DNA from: Agriotes lineatus
Lineage: Eukaryota; Arthropoda; Insecta; Coleoptera; Elateridae
DNA: 64,000 nt
Direction of reading: 5' to 3'
Assembly (NCBI GenBank): GCA_940337035.1
Contig: OW679197.1
Coordinates: 42,972,466 to 43,036,465 of the forward strand
Position numbers and translations under genes: made by a program. The notes under the pieces are model-generated. The model had not been told where the DNA came from and ran no database searches. It saw only the letters and a program-made list of their open reading frames with translations. Numbering within the stretch: the stretch's first letter is position 1; each line of letters starts with the position of its first letter. Below are positions 46,364 through 57,961 of the stretch, one piece after another.

Positions 46364-47938
46364 ACATTAATTATAAACATACAAATATTATACGTACAGG
46401 GTCATTGCAATACCAACAACCAGATATCATAAATGTGGGATCAGAAGATATCGACAAAGAGGCACTGGTGTCGGCGTTACGACAAATGAAAAATAGAAAG
46501 TCACCAGGGGAAGACCGAATCACAGCCGAGATGTTAAAAATGAGTGGAGAAGCTTTACTAGAATCTGTCCGTATACTTCTAAATAAATGTCTCGAGAACG
46601 CTGAAATTCCTAACTCGTGGCAAAATGCAGAGGTTATTTTGTTCTTTAAAAAAGGCGATAACACAGATCTAGAAAGCTATCGACCTATTAGTTTATTGTC
46701 GCACCTTTACAAACTGTTGACAAAGATTATCAATAACCAATTAACATCAAGGTTGGACTTTTATCAAACAACAGAGCAAGCGGGCTTTCGAAGGAACTTC
46801 AGCACCACAAATCACCTGCAGGCTCTTGGATCCCTCATTGAAAAATCTACAGAATACAACGTCCCAGTTTATCTAGCCTTTATTGATTTCCAGCATTTGA
46901 CTCAATTGAAACATCGTCAATTTTAAAAGCACTAAACAACGCTCGAATCGACTCAAGATATTCAAAACTACTAACGTTCATTTATACAAACGCTAAAATG
47001 CGAGTGAAAATCAACAACGATTTAATAACAGATCAAATTGAAATTAGAAGAGGCGTTCGTCAGGGCGACACTATCTCCCAGAAATTATTTACACTCGTAT
47101 TAGAAGATTTATTTAAAAACCTCTAGTGGGAAAGAAACGGTCTGAACATTGATGGAACGTATATGAGTAATCTTCGATTCGCAGATGATGTTGTTCTGAT
47201 AAGTAGCGACCCAGAGGAACTGAAACAAATGCTAACCGAGTTACTCAGAGAAGCAGAACATATTGGCTTGAAAATGAACGTCAACAAAACGAAAATCCTG
47301 AGTACAGAGGAAGTCGACGTTACCATTGCCAACATCACTCTAGAGACAGTCCAGGAGTACATATATCTGGGACACAAAATTAAACTCGGAAAAGAAAACG
47401 AAACCGCCGAGGTTTCACGCCGAATAAGCCTAAGTTGGGCAGCTTTTGGGAAACTAAATTACATAATGAAAAATCCTGATCCCCCTCTATGCCTGAAAAG
47501 GCAAGTTTATGACACCTGTGTACTTCCTGTTGCGACATATGGTGTAGAGACGATGACGCTTACCAAGAAGAGCATGATTAAATTTAGAACTTCCCAGAGA
47601 GCTATGGAGAAAACAATGTTAGGTGTGAGTCTTCGGGGCAGAATAAGACACGAAGAAATTAGAAGGAAAACAAAAGTGACCGATATAACCGAAATAATAT
47701 TAAAGATGAAATGGCAATGGGTTGGACATGTAGCTCGTCAAGATCCAAATCTCTGGGACACAGAAATCGTTTCGTGGAGACCAAGATTATATAAGAGGAG
47801 CGCAGGAAGACAGCAAAGACGATGGATGGTCGACATCAAACAAACGGCAGGAAAAAATGGTTTCAAGTAGCACAGGATCGACAGAAGTGGAAGAAGCTGG
47901 AAGAGACCTATATCCAACAGTGGATAGACCAAGGTTGA
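46364..47938 (+). pseudogene. RTE-like element: reverse transcriptase and C-terminal tail
   Basis: The first frame (to 46926) has the RT blocks LRQMKNRKSPGEDRITAEML, WQNAEVILFFKKGD, SYRPISLLSHLYKLL and QAGFRRNFSTTNHL, then FIDF. A one-base shift near 46892 moves the AFDSIETSS block to frame 3, with RRGVRQGDT further on. Frame 3 runs to 47870 apart from a TAG at 47124-47126. It contains the catalytic FADDVV box (about 47175), LKMNVNKTKIL, EYIYLGHKI and the tail GHVARQDPNLWD. A last shift near 47862 leads to VAQDRQKWKKLEETYIQQW and the TGA at 47936-47938. All conserved RT residues are present despite the breaks. Confidence 0.9.
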
Positions 47939-47954
47939 AGAGAGATGATAGCTC

Positions 47955-48964
47955 AGGATATAGGTTCCGATTATAAATCAGTATTTAAGAATGAAGTATA
48001 TGAATTGTTACTGGGTTCAAATAAGATAATTTTACATTTAATAAAGAAGATTCAATGCGAAGAATAGGAAAACTACAGTGTAGTTTGAAATAACGTAAAA
48101 ACAAAGATAATGTGATATTTAAAGTTAACTAAATTATAATTAGTTAAATATCTTAAGTTTAATGAGTGACAGACATAAAATATTAAAATATCATTTTACT
48201 ATAGGGACAAAAATCATAAGATCAACAAGAAAAATAAATTGTCAGAATATTACAGTTTCATTCTGGAGGTGCTTGCCTACACACGGGATACAATATTAGT
48301 ACAAGAGGAAGTCTAGGTGCAGGCCGTTGTAGTGTGGGACCTATCAACAACATCCACAGGTGCAGTTGCGCTAAGCGTTGCTGTTTGGGGTTGGAGTGCT
48401 TCTGCCAGCTGTGGAATATTTCAGTAAGGCAGAATTGCTGATCCGAAGTCCAGGGAGGCTGCAGGCATAGCCGACTACTAATTATTTGGAGTATCAGTGC
48501 GAAGTAATTGAGTGGAACTACTCAGCTATATGTCTATAAAACATAGAAATGGTTAATTGATAAGCAAATAAACAATAAAAGAAAGAGTACTTACCTATTA
48601 CAGTATTGAAGGTGTAGTTTATTGTAGAAATATTATATTGGAAAATTCGTATGTTTGAGGTTTAAAGGAGTTTCATTTCGAATCAGCATATAATACAATT
48701 CTTATTAAACCTAATACCATTGAATGCAATATTAAATTTGATATAACTACAATTAGTACAATACAATAAACCTACTCTGAATTGGAATCAATTGTTCTGC
48801 TAGAGCTAGCCAGCTAAAATTTGATATTTAGTTTAATGATTAAACAAAAGGACACAATATTAACTAATCATTTGAAATTCTAAAAAACGAAACAAATTAT
48901 TGAATTTGAATAGCTAAAGTACAATATAAATTAATAATAAAATTGCTATAAGTATCACAAGCTA
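47955..48964. other. Spacer; GC-richer patch 48255-48500
   Basis: Besides a GC-richer patch (48255-48500) that could be another LTR fragment, no feature was recognised. Confidence 0.35.
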
Positions 48965-49720
48965 TGCATGCACTGCAATATCTAAACCTATTCTTATTAC
49001 TAAACCTAAACTTTTATCTTGTCCAAAACAGGAATTTTAACATTGATGTCATTTATCAGTTTTTATTCCGAAGTAATAATAATGTTGATTTATTAGGATT
49101 AATTTATAAAGGCGGCTGGGTGGAGGTATTAAAAATAAATTCCAGTTCAGAGTTTATTAACTGCACGGCATTGTTGCCTATCATTAGCGTAAACTCGTAC
49201 ACTGCAGCGACTAATTTTGTTGATTAGAACGGAGGTGTAAATCGAATATAATAAAGGCGCCAAAACAGAGCCCTGAGGAACTCCTCGCAATATTGGCAAT
49301 GGATTTAATAGTTTAGAATTCAGTTGCACACTTTGTGTACGATGTACTAGATAATCATTTATTCAAGTTAGTGCAATTTTACCTAAACTAAATAATTTTA
49401 AAATTGTAATTAAAGTTTCGTAATTGACGGTGTCAAATACTTTGCTGCAATCAAGTAACACTAAAATAGTTATGTCACCTCGATCAGAGGCTGATAGGAT
49501 GTCATCTGTGACGTTTAACAGTGCTGCAGTGCAGCTGTAACCGGCACGAAAACCAGATTAAACTGAAGATGAAAGATTATTTTTAGCTAGATAATCAGTT
49601 AGTTAAGAGAAAATACACTTTTCAAATACTTTGGAAAGAATTTAAAGAGTACCGATCGAACGAAGGTCTTTAAAATCAACATTCGGGAAATACACCTTCA
49701 GTTATACTAATGTTAATTAT
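48965..49720 (-). pseudogene. Jockey-like reverse transcriptase core (decayed fragment)
   Basis: On the minus strand, pieces of the RT core appear in the correct order: SGFRAGYSCTAALLNVTDDI (about 49555), VLLDCSKVFDTVNYETLI (about 49455), then PILRGVPQGSVLAPLLYSIY (about 49280). The catalytic box follows as YANDRQ instead of the usual YADDTQ. A broken continuation (NVKIPVLDKIKV, near 49030) resembles the segment after the palm. Stops are frequent upstream of the GVPQGS block. The lost Asp in the catalytic box alone would inactivate it. Confidence 0.8.
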
Positions 49721-49810
49721 ATGGGTCACGATCGGAATTATGTACGGACAACATATTCAGCATTGCGATATTAATATTATAATATCCAACTGCATTCGAT
49801 TAATAGTAAT

Positions 49811-49931
49811 TTATTATACAAGACGATAAAGTTAAATTTTATCCACGAGTGAATCGTTTAACGTCGAGACGAAGTCGAGACGTTAATGATTCAAGAGTGG
49901 ATAGAAATAACTTTATCGTCGTGTATAATAC
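49811..49931. repeat. Fold-back hairpin element, arms about 50 bp
   Basis: The left arm (TTATTATACA, GACGATAAAGTTA, TTTATCCAC, GAATC, TTAACGTC) is mirrored by the right arm (GACGTTAA, GATTC, GTGGATA, TAACTTTATCGTC, TGTATAATA) around the loop GAGACGAAGTC. The layout is the same as the hairpins at 3671 and 9741. The 69-codon ORF starting at 49849 reads through it and is not a gene. Confidence 0.85.
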
Positions 49932-51218
49932 AATATTTTTTTCTATAGCAAGAACTTTAACAATTTCAAAAGAAAATAATGACAGTCAATCACATTTCAA
50001 AATGTCAGTAGCGAGATTGGGTTGCTACGATAATACGAAGTTGTCATATTTAATTTAAACAAAAGTTAGAAAATTAAATTACTTTATCTATCCTTGATGT
50101 TAAAGTGCTACTTTATCTACCCTTGCTGTTAAAGTAAAACTTGACCTTTTGTTTTGAGTTGATAAAAGCACACTTTAACATGTGCTATAGAAAAAATGAT
50201 ATTAATAATAGTACCAATCTTATCACAACTAACTACACTGAATTTAAGATTGATACAAAAATATGGTAGATTATTCCGTATTTCAATACTTTTATTTTTG
50301 CTCAAATCAAGATGTACTAACTTCTTCCATAAGGTTTTCACATTGTTAGGTGTGTATGTAAAATTAAAATAACACGTTGTTTCGTGTTTAACTGCTTAAT
50401 TTATAATATTCCCGTTGCTGAGGTTGCCCGGATTTTCTATGTGAATACAGAAATCAAATGAAATAATTCTGTGAGCAGATTTCACAAAAATAATGTTTGA
50501 AGATTTCAACTACACTCCTTTGCTCGGTTTATAGCATTTTAAAAAAATGAACTAACTGAATCTAGTTGTTATTATTTGTATCATATGGATTACTGTAAAA
50601 ATATGTAGTAAACATTTTTGGGGCTATAATATTGTGACCAAAGGGGCATAATTTTCCTTTAACGTTTTGACATGTGGTAATTCACTGTAATTTATTGGAA
50701 AGGTGTACACAAAAACAGTGCTAGCTTTCGTCTTCATTGTAGTAATTGCTGAAATGTAGAACTCCACACGCACTCACGCACTCGCACATGGTTTTATTTT
50801 GAACTCACAACCAGCTTTTCCCGTATAAATCGAAAGTGTTCATGAAAACATGGAAATTATCAAAAAAAACCTGTAAATATTATGACTAGACCTACAATTG
50901 TATTATATTTTACCCAGGGGGCCAGAAAAGATTGAAATTTAATAAATCACAGTGAAGAAAAACTAGACATTGAGTTCAAAATAATTACGCCTGAAAGGAG
51001 TGAAAGTCGTTTTGGAAATGTAACGTGTTGCACATCGCTAATTTAGTTATAATTTCATAGTTTGTTTATCACATTTTTTCCGGACACATAAATGTGCTTT
51101 TGTTTAAAAATAGAAAGCCAAAGCCCATTGCATGGGTTTTATGCGAAATGTTCAAGGCCTGGCTTTAATGTTTAATTTAATGAACTGCTTCTAAGCAATA
51201 TCCCTTTCTCCTATATAG
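49932..51218. other. A+T-rich spacer, nothing recognised
   Basis: An imperfect repeat pair lies at about 50085-50137 (TACTTTATCTA, CCTTGATGTTAAAGT and TACTTTATCTACCCTTGCTG). Nothing else was noted. Confidence 0.4.
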
Positions 51219-51357
51219 AGAGCACGAAAAAACACTGAAATTGCGAAAACTGAAGTTACTACTCAATGAAAAGGAGAAGCTGGAAGCGGCCTTAAACATG
51301 TCTTCAAAGTTTTATACTGATATTCTGTGTAGTGGAAGACTCTCGCCGATATACTAA
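51219..51357 (+). other. Candidate coiled-coil exon (unidentified)
   Basis: After an acceptor-like sequence (CCCTTTCTCCTATATAG, ending 51218) one frame from 51220 is open to TAA at 51355. It encodes a charged coiled-coil peptide, EHEKTLKLRKLKLLLNEKEK, followed by LEAALNMSSKFYTDIL. Leucines and charged residues are spaced as in short coiled-coil proteins. The family was not recognised. If real it would be a terminal coding exon; chance is a serious alternative. Confidence 0.3.
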
Positions 51358-53216
51358 TTGAAATGGAATTGGAGCAGACTACAAGATAAGTGGAAAATTG
51401 TAGAAAGGGTACATATTTTGTTGCCATTAAGAAGCTCCGCTTTTACGATATCTCTAGCAACTAAGATATCAGTACTTGATATCAAAATCGCTTTACTACA
51501 AAAGTGATAGCTTTGACAAATGTGTTAAGTGGAACTGTTAAAGTAGAGCAATGTCACCTATATTTTTTTTCGAGAAGCTTTTCTGGAGAACGCATATAGA
51601 CCTAAAGGTATAAATATAGAAATACAAGCAAATAATTTTAAAAAATCAACAGCAATGACAGTAAAAAGGTGTTGGAATTAATCAATCTATGGAAACATAC
51701 TAAAGACATACACGTTTAATTTTCAAAACTAGTCTAGAATGATCTTTCACTTCACAAATGTTTTATGTAAGGGCGTTCCATGGATACACAATCCACAGTT
51801 TTGACATACTATATATTCTTAAGATGCTTTTAGTAACAACCTTTTATACAGTGGGTTTAAATAAATAATCTGGTGTGATACACTCACACAACTTTCTTTT
51901 ACAGTGATCTTGTAATTAGTCAAAACATTTATTTTCAATTTTTAAACATTTGTCAAAAATTTTCAAAAATTACAAATTCTACAAAAACTGTACAAAATAG
52001 AGCGTTAGTTGAAAAGACAAGTTTTTTCTAAAATTTTAAGCTGAATTCAAAAATGTAATAATACTCAACTGGAAAATCACTTATCTCACATCAATACACA
52101 TTAAAAATGTAATAAAAATTTAGAGTTTGAGAAAAATCTTTACAGCCGTTTTTGAAAAAATCGAAAAAACTAAAAACTCACAAGAGTAAACACCTACCCG
52201 GTAGATAGTACACAAACCTTATATATAAAGTTTCATCGCCATACCTCTCTTCGCTTTTGAGATATTCTGTTCACAGACAGACACACAGGCAGACCAATGA
52301 AAAAAAATATGTTTTTTGGGATCAGGGGACTCTAAACGTGAAGATCTGTTGAAAACTCAATTTCGAATTTTTTGGGTGAATTCAATACTTCCTTTATCGT
52401 AAAAGGAAGTAAAAATTGAATTGGCTATGAATAAGTATTATTGTATACTTTTCGAATTTAGCACTCTTGTTGTCACTTTCTCACTAGCAAAATGTAGCAC
52501 CCTTAATCGAGGAGAAAAATAGTGTAAGTAAGGACTAGGCAGCCATCCTTAGGGTTTTAAAATAATGTGTATCAAGCAATAAAATTTTGGACGCCTGTCG
52601 TTAAACGCAACATAACAAAATCTAGCTATAAACCTTATTACCACCTACCTGTACGGGCTTCACTTCTATATACAAAATGCACAGGTTGAAGAGGGTTCTA
52701 ACAAGGTAACAAAAGATATCAGCAATTTATCTCACTAGTAAACAGTAATAAAATAACTTATTTGTAAATAGCAGGCAAGGCTAAAATAGTTCAACTACAA
52801 TTATAAGGCAAAGCCTATTGCATAAAAGCATAAATCGTAACATAATAAATGGAATAAAACCATCAATAATATTGAATCCACAATATGAGTATTGTGACAT
52901 AATAGCATTCGAAGGCAAAGCAAACATTCGGCTAGTTTTTGACTCACAGCTTCCTTCGATTGCAGGTAAATAGTTTAACAATTGACATATCTAGTGCTAG
53001 GCGCCTCAAGTACGCTTGTGAAAATAAGTATTAGGTACATACAAAATTTCAGTCACCCTAAACTAATGAAATACTAACGCTTTAAACGTTACAAACAAGC
53101 TAGTATTTATAGCGTACAGTTTTATAATCAAAGGCCTTAGTAGAACTGTTTATTCTTACGCAATAGCCCTTTACCGATAAATAAATCAAGCAAACTGAAA
53201 ATCACTGCATGTACTC
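51358..53216. other. A+T-rich spacer, one dispersed-repeat-like block
   Basis: The block around 52190-52415 (ACAGACAGACACACAGGCAG and the following GGGATCAGGGGACTC) has the look of a dispersed insect repeat. It includes a small tandem CAGA/CACA tract, but its ends could not be defined. A palindrome, ACTTCCTTTATCG...AAAGGAAGT, lies at about 52388-52411. Confidence 0.35.
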
Positions 53217-54004
53217 ATGAAACGTAGTTGGAAGCACTATCATTGCAACCTTAAAGAGGGTCTCGCCAGCCTCTGCATGGAATTGTTGAATTGGGCCCTG
53301 AAGCGGATACATTCAGGAAGAAATTCAAGTCATCGCCAAAACTTCTCGCATCTACAACAGATGCCGCATAAGCCATTTGCTACGATGAAATCCGGAAACA
53401 GAAGCAAATCGCAAAAACCCGCAATCCATATGAACTTGATGCCTAGGAGGCGGCGGCTTGGTAGTACGAGGCACGGAAGCAGGTTTAATTACCACGAAAT
53501 TAGAACTCACAAGAAAAAACTAAAAAAGAAAATCTCACCACAGCTAGAAATCGGCCTGAACGTGCTTGAAGAGACGCCGCTGTGCATGCATCAAATATTA
53601 CAGAAGCTCGAGGTTTCCATAGCCTTCTAGTTAAAACTATGTCGAATATCCGGAGGTGGCTTCTAAATAAATTGTTTTGAGCCTAGCCCTCTTTAACCAA
53701 GGCTCATTATCGACATAAAGACCACACCGAGAAATTGTTTGCAGGTGGCAATCTCCGTCAAACGTTCCTTGGGCAAAATCTAAATCACGCCACGCCAAAA
53801 GCGGGACGCGCAGGAAAACTATATTCGAAAACAAACTGCTTCGAGGAACTATATAATAACGTAACACAAAATGAAATGGGGCGTCACATTCAGAATGACA
53901 TCACAAACCAATTATCCATGGTCAATAATTATGTATTTTTATTTATTTTTGTTATTATTATTATTAATTTTATATTGACTGCACCATTCTACACTAGAGT
54001 GTAA
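53217..54004 (+). pseudogene. Coding-like region with broken frames (unidentified)
   Basis: The block is GC-richer than its surroundings and protein-like in more than one frame. One 137-codon frame runs 53217-53630. A second frame (from about 53220) includes CYDEIRKQKQIAKTRNPYEL, and its stops lie mostly in positions that a C-to-T change from Gln or Arg codons could create. A third frame from about 53680 to 54004 includes RQTFLGQNLNHATPKAGRAG and ends with a hydrophobic, membrane-like stretch (YVFLFIFVIIIINFILTAP). A decayed gene copy is suggested. No family was identified. Confidence 0.3.
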
Positions 54005-54287
54005 TGGCTAGCGATATATTTGTTTTTCAAAATATATATTTCTACAAGTAAGAGTCTTAGTATTTTTTTGTAGATTTCAACTATCTTAATTTGTTACTAG
54101 ATGTAGATATTTTTAATACTTTGAAGTCATTGGATTGGTATCTAGAGTCTGTAAATTGGCTTTTTTGTAATATTTAATATTTAAAAATTCAAATGTAAGT
54201 CTAACGTCAAGTCTTATATTTAATTTTATTAATTATATGTTATATACGGTTTAGTTAAGAAACATGTTGATATGACACGTGATAGTA
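54005..54287. other. A+T-rich spacer, nothing recognised
   Basis: No feature was recognised in this stretch. Confidence 0.4.
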
Positions 54288-54608
54288 TACAGGGTGTACA
54301 GCTCGTAACTTCGTTAATAAGAGAGATATCGAAAATAACTTTATTTTGTTTTAAATACCAGAATACAACCTATAAATTGACGTAAACCAATTTAAGCCAT
54401 GGCCTCCTATTTTTACTTAGTGATACACAAGTTTGTAGATCGCCAAACAGCTCGTAACTTCGTTAATAAGAGAGATATCGAAAATAACTTTCTTTTGTTT
54501 TAAATACCAGAATACAACCTATAAATTGACGTAAACCAATTTAAGCCATGGCCTCCTATTTTTACATAGTGATACACAAGTTTAGTTTTTTAAATAGAAC
54601 ACCCTGTA
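54288..54608. mobile_element. MITE (ACAGGGTGT ends) with an internal 149-bp tandem duplication
   Basis: It starts TACAGGGTGTACAGCTCG and ends AACACCCTGTA, with TA on both sides. Inside, the block beginning AGCTCGTAACTTCGTTAATA occurs twice (54300 and 54449) with very few differences across about 135 bp, so one unit was recently duplicated. The inverted single-unit relative is at 55256-55429. Confidence 0.85.
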
Positions 54609-55255
54609 TATTTTTAGATATTTGAAATCAGCACTAAAAGTGCTTTACAATATCATTCTTAAATTTAAATTTAACTTACTATTTTTGAAAATTAAACAAA
54701 ATTTTTTAGCCAAAGTAGACCTTGAATTACGCAAAATCATTAACAATCGAAGAAGAAATGCAAAACAAACTCCACTTGGCTCTAAAAATTTCTCATGACT
54801 GAATTATAGCACTAAACTTACTAAAACAATTGAAAACTATGTTTTTTTAAATGGAATAATATGAGTTTCATTAACAATAACATTTATTTTTAAATTGTTT
54901 TACCTACTTTTGATTTTTAAAAGCTACTTCTAAACGAAATGGCGAATATGGTACACCGTTGGAAAGCCCTTTCATTGTAGTTTTCAACTGTTTATTGAAA
55001 CTCATATTGTTCCATTTAAAAAACATAGTTTTCCATTGTTTTAGTATGTTTGGTGCTATAATTCGGTCATGAGAAATTTTTAGAGCCAAGTGGAGTTTGT
55101 TTTGCATTTCTTGTTCGATTGTTAGAGATTTTGCGTAATTCAAGGCCCACTTTGGCTAAAAAAAAATTATTTGGAAAAATAGTAAGTTCTAAAATTTAAA
55201 TTTAAGAATGTTATCATAAAGCACTTTTAGTGCTGATTTCAAATATCTAAAAATA
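54609..55255. repeat. Inverted repeat joining two MITEs (arms about 275 bp)
   Basis: The left arm (about 54609-54886) begins TATTTTTAGATATTTGAAAT + CAGCACTAAAAGTGCTTTA. The right arm (about 54983-55255), read inverted, is highly similar throughout. A spacer of about 97 bp lies between. The 79-codon minus ORF (55143-54904) crosses an arm and the spacer. Together with the flanking MITEs this makes a 1.14-kb fold-back structure. Confidence 0.8.
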
Positions 55256-55429
55256 TACAGGGTGTTCCATTTAAAAAACCAAACTTGTGTATCACTACGT
55301 AAAAATAGGAAGCCATGGATTAAATTGACTTACGTCACTTTGTAGATTGTATACTGGCATTTAAAACTTTTCGATATATCTATTATTAACGAAGTTACGA
55401 GCTGTCTAGCCATCCACAAACACCCTGTA
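55256..55429. mobile_element. MITE (ACAGGGTGT ends), inverted relative to 54288-54608
   Basis: TACAGGGTGTTCC...AAACACCCTGTA with TA flanks. Its interior is the inverse of one unit of the 54288 element (for example AACGAAGTTACGAGCTG), more diverged. The 174-bp size probably represents the original form before the internal duplication. Confidence 0.85.
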
Positions 55430-55636
55430 TATCTTTTTCAATTTTAATTTATTTCTGGGCAATAGTTAAGAGTAATTTTAATTTGTGTAATAGAGTTGTT
55501 TCTAGGCAAATGTCATCTTTTACAGATCATTTGATAGAATTACATCTTGCCACGTTCAGAAGCCCGTTTAGTATATAAATGTTATTAATGATTGAATGGC
55601 ACGAACCCCGCTAAGAATATACTTTCAAAATTAAAT

Positions 55637-56133
55637 ATATGGATGGGGCCATAACAATATAAGTATAACAGCAATAAGATAATATGAACAACAAAATAGA
55701 ATGCTTGAGTAAGAAAGAGATGACCATAGAACAAAATGATTCTAGTAGGCACAATTAGTTGACATATGTCATAATTAAAGTGAGCGTCAAGCCTACTCGC
55801 ATATTTGCTACTATGTTTATCTCTTTCTTACTCAAGCAATATGTGTTATTTTCTTGTTCATGTTATCTCATTGCTGTTATGCTGTTATATACAAATTGCG
55901 GCAGGCAACTAGGACCATAGCAAAAGCAAGGGAACCTTACATGTGGCCGTAATTGTGTTTAAAAAATTTAAAAATCGAATATATACCTTGTATTTATAAT
56001 AACCCTAACGACCTACCGCTATCTTATATTGATTGTTCATTTGTTAAACACAATTACGGCCACATGTAAGGTCCCCTTGCTTTTGCTATGATCCTAGTTG
56101 CCTGCCGGAATCTGTATAATTGTGGCCCCATTG
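55637..56133. mobile_element. Two nested inverted-repeat (MITE-like) elements
   Basis: The outer element begins ATGGGGCCATAACAATATAA, and its arm ATAACAGCAAT...CTTGAGTAAGAAAGAGAT is mirrored at about 55813-55895 (ATCTCTTTCTTACTCAAG...ATTGCTGTTAT). Its outer right end, TATAATTGTGGCCCCAT, lies at 56116-56132. Between that end and the right arm sits the inner element (about 55901-56108). The inner arms are 63 bp and near-perfect: GGCAGGCAACTAGGACCATA...GGCCGTAATTGTGTTTAA and its inverse. The inner element therefore inserted into the right end of the outer one. Confidence 0.8.
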
Positions 56134-56134
56134 G

Positions 56135-56711
56135 TGTTTCAAGTTTAATTCATATTATTAGAAGATACGAAAACAACAATAAGTTACACGGTTGACTGTA
56201 ACATTTGCCTAAAAGAAGTAATAAAAAGTAACTACAGCTGTAAAAGCCGTTTATTTCAACCCCCCGTTCTTAAGCGGATACTTCTGCCATTTTAAGAAAA
56301 CAAATTGCAAATACTTAGAAAAATGTATAGCTGTTCATCAAACTGTAACTGGAGAGTTTACGCTCAAACACCAGAAATACTCAGTGGGGGAAAGAACAGC
56401 CACTACGCGTTGTGGACGGCATTAAACGACCAAACACAGAAATCAGATAATTTTTGCCTCAAAAAATACCGCATTATATATTCTGACTTGTGAATTATAC
56501 TAACTCACATTACAAAAAAAACTGCGTTGTAAAATTAAGTGGCGATATATTATACAGCTAAAGCTGACTATGATCATTTAAAAGCGCGCAAATCACATAA
56601 CAACTACGTTATATAAGAATTATTGTTGCTCAGAACAGGATCCAATCTGTTTTTATATATGCAGGTGCATCATTTTATCCATATGTTTTATAGCTCTTTA
56701 ATATACCGGGT
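56135..56711. other. A+T-rich spacer, nothing recognised
   Basis: The 62-codon ORF at 56305-56493 is not recognised. Confidence 0.4.
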
Positions 56712-57493
56712 GACAATGAGACCAGGGCCCTGCTTATATCTCCTTTATTTATGAATAGATTTGGATAAAATTTAATATGTGGATACTAGCCATTATTTCT
56801 GATTGACCGATAGATATAGTTGAAACGGTCAACTTCTGGTTTCACCGGAAATGCCATTAACTTTGATTTTTTTAATGGATCATCCTATACATTTTAGTTT
56901 TTTTGGAATGCACAGCTCAAATTACATACGATACTTTTGCTAAATTTTAATTTTTCTAAACCAAAAATCCCTTTTTTCTCATAGAAGGCCATGATTAGAG
57001 AAAATGTGTTCGAAATGACTGTCGTAACCCATAATAATACATATTTTATTAATTTGATCAATAACAAATCGTCCATGAAGGAATAAAATTTTCTAAACGT
57101 GTTTTTTGATAAAAAGACAGTTTTTTAAATGGCACCTACCAAAGGCCATCGTATCATTAGATAGAAAGTTGAATTACCTATCTAACGATATGCATCATAC
57201 ACCACTTTATCTTTATATAAAACAAACAAGTGTTTAATCAATAAATTTTTAAAATATTTTTGGGAAATACCTAAATAAATTTGGCAACACTGCCGTATGT
57301 AATTTGAGTCATAGATTCCGAAAAACATAAAATATATAGAACAATCCATTTAAAAAATCAAAGTTAATGACATTTCCGGTGAAACCGGAAGTCGGTCTCT
57401 CAATTCAAAATTATGTTTATTATCCTTGTAACAAGTTTTATTCAAATCCGTTGATAAGTTTGACAGTGGCGGACTGTCTGTAAAGGATATATT
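56712..57493. mobile_element. Large inverted-repeat element (about 190-bp arms)
   Basis: The left arm (from about 56712) contains CTTCTGGTTTCACCGGAAAT, GCCATTAACTTTGATTTTTT and AATGGAT. Inverted counterparts lie at 57354-57400 in the right arm (AATCCATTTAAAAAATCAAA, GTTAATGACATTTCCGGTGA). The left tip, TATACCGGGTGACAATG, resembles the ACAGGGTG MITE tips. The right tip near 57480 is less clear. The interior is non-coding. This is another MITE-like fold-back element. Confidence 0.7.
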
Positions 57494-57961
57494 ATGGGTT
57501 TATTTATCAAGGACCAAATTTCATGTAATTCTACACATTTATATATTATTGTCTAGACAAGCTATTGTGGTAGCTTATTGGAATGTATATAAATGAATTA
57601 AATAAATTATTATTATTTATTATTATTATATTATAATTGATTTGCTAAGTTTAAATATTGTCGTTATTTGTATTAAACAAATTTTAATAAAAAAATATCA
57701 TGTAAATTACATCATATTAACATTAATTTAACAAGTTACTGGTTCACTTGTTACAGGTCTTTATGAAGGGGATTAAAAGTCCCTACCTACAATTAAAAAA
57801 TCTTACTCATAGTTTTATATTGTAAACGTTCTCGGTAAATTTGATTAAAAGTATCAATAAATTAATTGCTTAATTTGTCATTACATTATATTAAAAATAC
57901 AAAAACTTGGTTTATTAATACATTTTTACAAAAGCGATATATAGATCAAAATAGGTGTTAT
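57494..57961. other. A+T-rich spacer with (ATT)n tract
   Basis: An ATT-rich run lies at 57600-57640. Nothing else was seen. Confidence 0.4.

Larger units (their letters stand above)
40608..47943 (+). mobile_element. Nearly full-length RTE-like non-LTR retrotransposon, carrying two nested insertions
   Basis: GATGATAGCTC occurs immediately before (40597-40607) and after (47944-47954) the element, an 11-bp target-site duplication. In order, the element holds a 5' untranslated region, an endonuclease start, a 2.27-kb insertion, the endonuclease end and linker, a 1.83-kb insertion, and the reverse transcriptase with its C-terminal tail. It ends five bases after the stop codon. Without the insertions it is about 3.2 kb, and the single ORF with almost no 3' UTR fits the RTE clade. 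Scattered frameshifts and one TAG in the RT make it inactive. Confidence 0.85.
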
